DNA of 64,000 nt, taken from the NCBI RefSeq assembly GCF_017562075.2, contig NW_024427781.1:1-64000 (forward strand). The letters are read 5' to 3'. The DNA comes from Anopheles merus. Lineage: Eukaryota; Arthropoda; Insecta; Diptera; Culicidae. How positions within the stretch are numbered: position 1 is the first letter of the stretch; the number at the start of each line of letters is the position of its first letter. The notes below the pieces were generated by a model, which saw only the letters and a list, made by a program, of their open reading frames with translations, did not search any database and was not told the DNA's origin. The position numbers were made by a program, and so were the translations under genes. Positions 62,802 through 64,000 of the stretch are shown here, one piece after another.

Positions 62802-64000
62802 ATGCAGCCTAAATCAAGCTGTTTAATAAACAAATGGTTTGTTTTTAATACATTGCAGAGCGAAGACAACGTCTTTTGCTTTGTTTCTTGGATTTGTTTC
62901 GTCCGGCACCAGGCGTCTCCATCGACTCCGGTTTGTATTTTTCTTTTTCTTCGAACTCATTGTGTCCCCGACGGGTGCTGAACTACATTTACGCTTGCAA
63001 ATACCAAGTTCTAGCGAGGTCGCACCACGGGAACTGTGCGCTGCTGTTAGTTTTCGATATTTCTGCAATATTTGCATTTTTTGTTAAGAAATCCCAAAAT
63101 CGTCATATCTCGAAAAGTAAGCGTTGTAAAGAAATTTTGACTTTATGTTGAACGCTTAAAATGACCCCATTTACCCGAAAAGTACTCGAAATGCACTTTC
63201 AAGACACTCGATTTCGCCCCAACTCACCCCCTAATAAGGGTGCAGGGGGTGCCAGGGGTGCCAGGGAGATGCAAGGGGTGGGGGTGCAGAGGGTCACTCA
63301 CCCTACCCCCTCCACCCCCTACCCCACCCCTGCCCCCCTTCACTGTATAACCCCCATATCCAGTCATCTGTCCATATGGTCTACCCAGTTTCCTTGTTTT
63401 CTAACTGCATTTTCGGGCCCGCCTAACGGTTTTTATTCAAAATTGTACTAACACTTACAGCCGCGGGCTTTTTTTAGCCGGTTTTTTCGCCAATATCCCG
63501 AACGGTGCGTCCTAGCCAGAAGTGATGTATGGGGCGATGGTAGGGCCCGGGGTAATACACCTTCCCTCCTCATCATGCCCCCCACCCCTCCGACCACCCC
63601 CTCCCCTCTAGGGGAAAAACGCGATTTTTCTATCTTTTGATCGGCGCATGCAAATCAAAAACTTATTGAAGTTTTCGACGCCTTTTTCCACCAGGAACAA
63701 CATACCGAAATTTGGTTCATTTTCCTGGGCGTCTACATAAGTTACACCCCCCCGCGCGTTTCGTAGAGGGACTTCGGGCCCGATTTTGAGTAATGAGTTT
63801 TGCTCGTACATAGGCAAATGATATATGAATTTGGTCTACTCCGCGAGCCCTTTTCAACTGGGGTAATGGATCCGGGATCGGGAAAGTTTCCGGTGTACCT
63901 GTGTGTAAAGGGTGAAATTTTCACAAAAAACACGTTTTTCGGCCCGTAGTCGAGCGGAGTGTTTCCTACGAGGCGCTTGTAAGACAAAAGTTGCACAACT
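62802..64000 (+). repeat. 1.83-kb satellite spacer, copy 12 (cut by window end, indel-rich)
   Basis: The first ~1.2 kb of a spacer, subtype TAACTGC, ending inside the region just before the 154-bp duplication. It differs from copy 10 by about twenty small indels, mostly in homopolymers (for example CATCGACTCC, ACATTTACGC, AAAAGTACTCG, TAGGGGAAAAACG, ACTTATTGAAG), and few substitutions. Confidence 0.92.

Noticed and set aside
1..64000. Hammerhead ribozyme motifs as in some self-cleaving satellites
   Set aside because: I looked for CTGATGA with a downstream GAAA core on both strands of the monomer and spacer and did not see it. A covariance-model search would be decisive.
61400..64000. Decay of the last superunit as real pseudogenisation or ageing
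   Set aside because: Errors are mostly single-base indels in runs, with few substitutions, which fits sequencing error better than age.

Overview
The window is satellite-type DNA from end to end. I find no convincing protein gene, rRNA, tRNA, CRISPR array or recognisable transposase or reverse transcriptase. Two components alternate. The first is tandem arrays of a 60-bp monomer (about 40% G+C by hand count), about 42.7 kb or two thirds of the window and roughly 710 monomers. The second is a 1.83-kb linker ('spacer'), complete 11 times plus a truncated 12th copy at the right edge. Every array and spacer has the same orientation. One array plus one spacer makes a superunit, measured spacer start to spacer start, of 9377, 6018, 5839, 5363, 5185, 5184, 5365, 5303, 5542, 5964 and 3421 bp.

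Layout: arrays lie at 1-240, 2071-9617, 11447-15635, 17467-21474, 23306-26837, 28669-32022, 33854-37206, 39038-42571, 44403-47874, 49706-53416, 55248-59380 and 61210-62801. Spacers fill the gaps, and the last runs from 62802 off the end. Inside most arrays from the fourth on, the monomers follow a fixed order of variants that includes an 11-monomer (660-bp) higher-order block. The hierarchy is therefore 60 bp, then 660 bp, then about 5.2-6 kb. The spacer carries a degenerate monomer and small hairpin at its left edge, a G-rich/C-rich tract, a second C-rich tract, a 20-bp dyad, a 154-bp degenerate duplication, and a three-copy 53-bp repeat at its right edge.

Organism: this is almost certainly a eukaryotic nuclear heterochromatic or centromere/subtelomere-like locus. 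Long homogenised arrays with nested higher-order repeats and no gene content are not a bacterial pattern. The CpG-containing noncoding spacer resembles unclassified repeats of invertebrate, perhaps arthropod, genomes. That taxonomic guess is a low-confidence impression, not a match to a named family.

The copies record a history. Spacers 1 and 2 are the most diverged. Spacers 3-12 share derived bases and split into two interspersed subtypes. Superunits 6 and 7 look like a recent tandem duplication. From about 61.4 kb to the end, single-base indels become very frequent in both components, which looks like an unpolished contig end and not biology. Long open frames exist on both strands of the arrays only because 60 is divisible by 3 and one frame per strand lacks stops. 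I do not call them genes.
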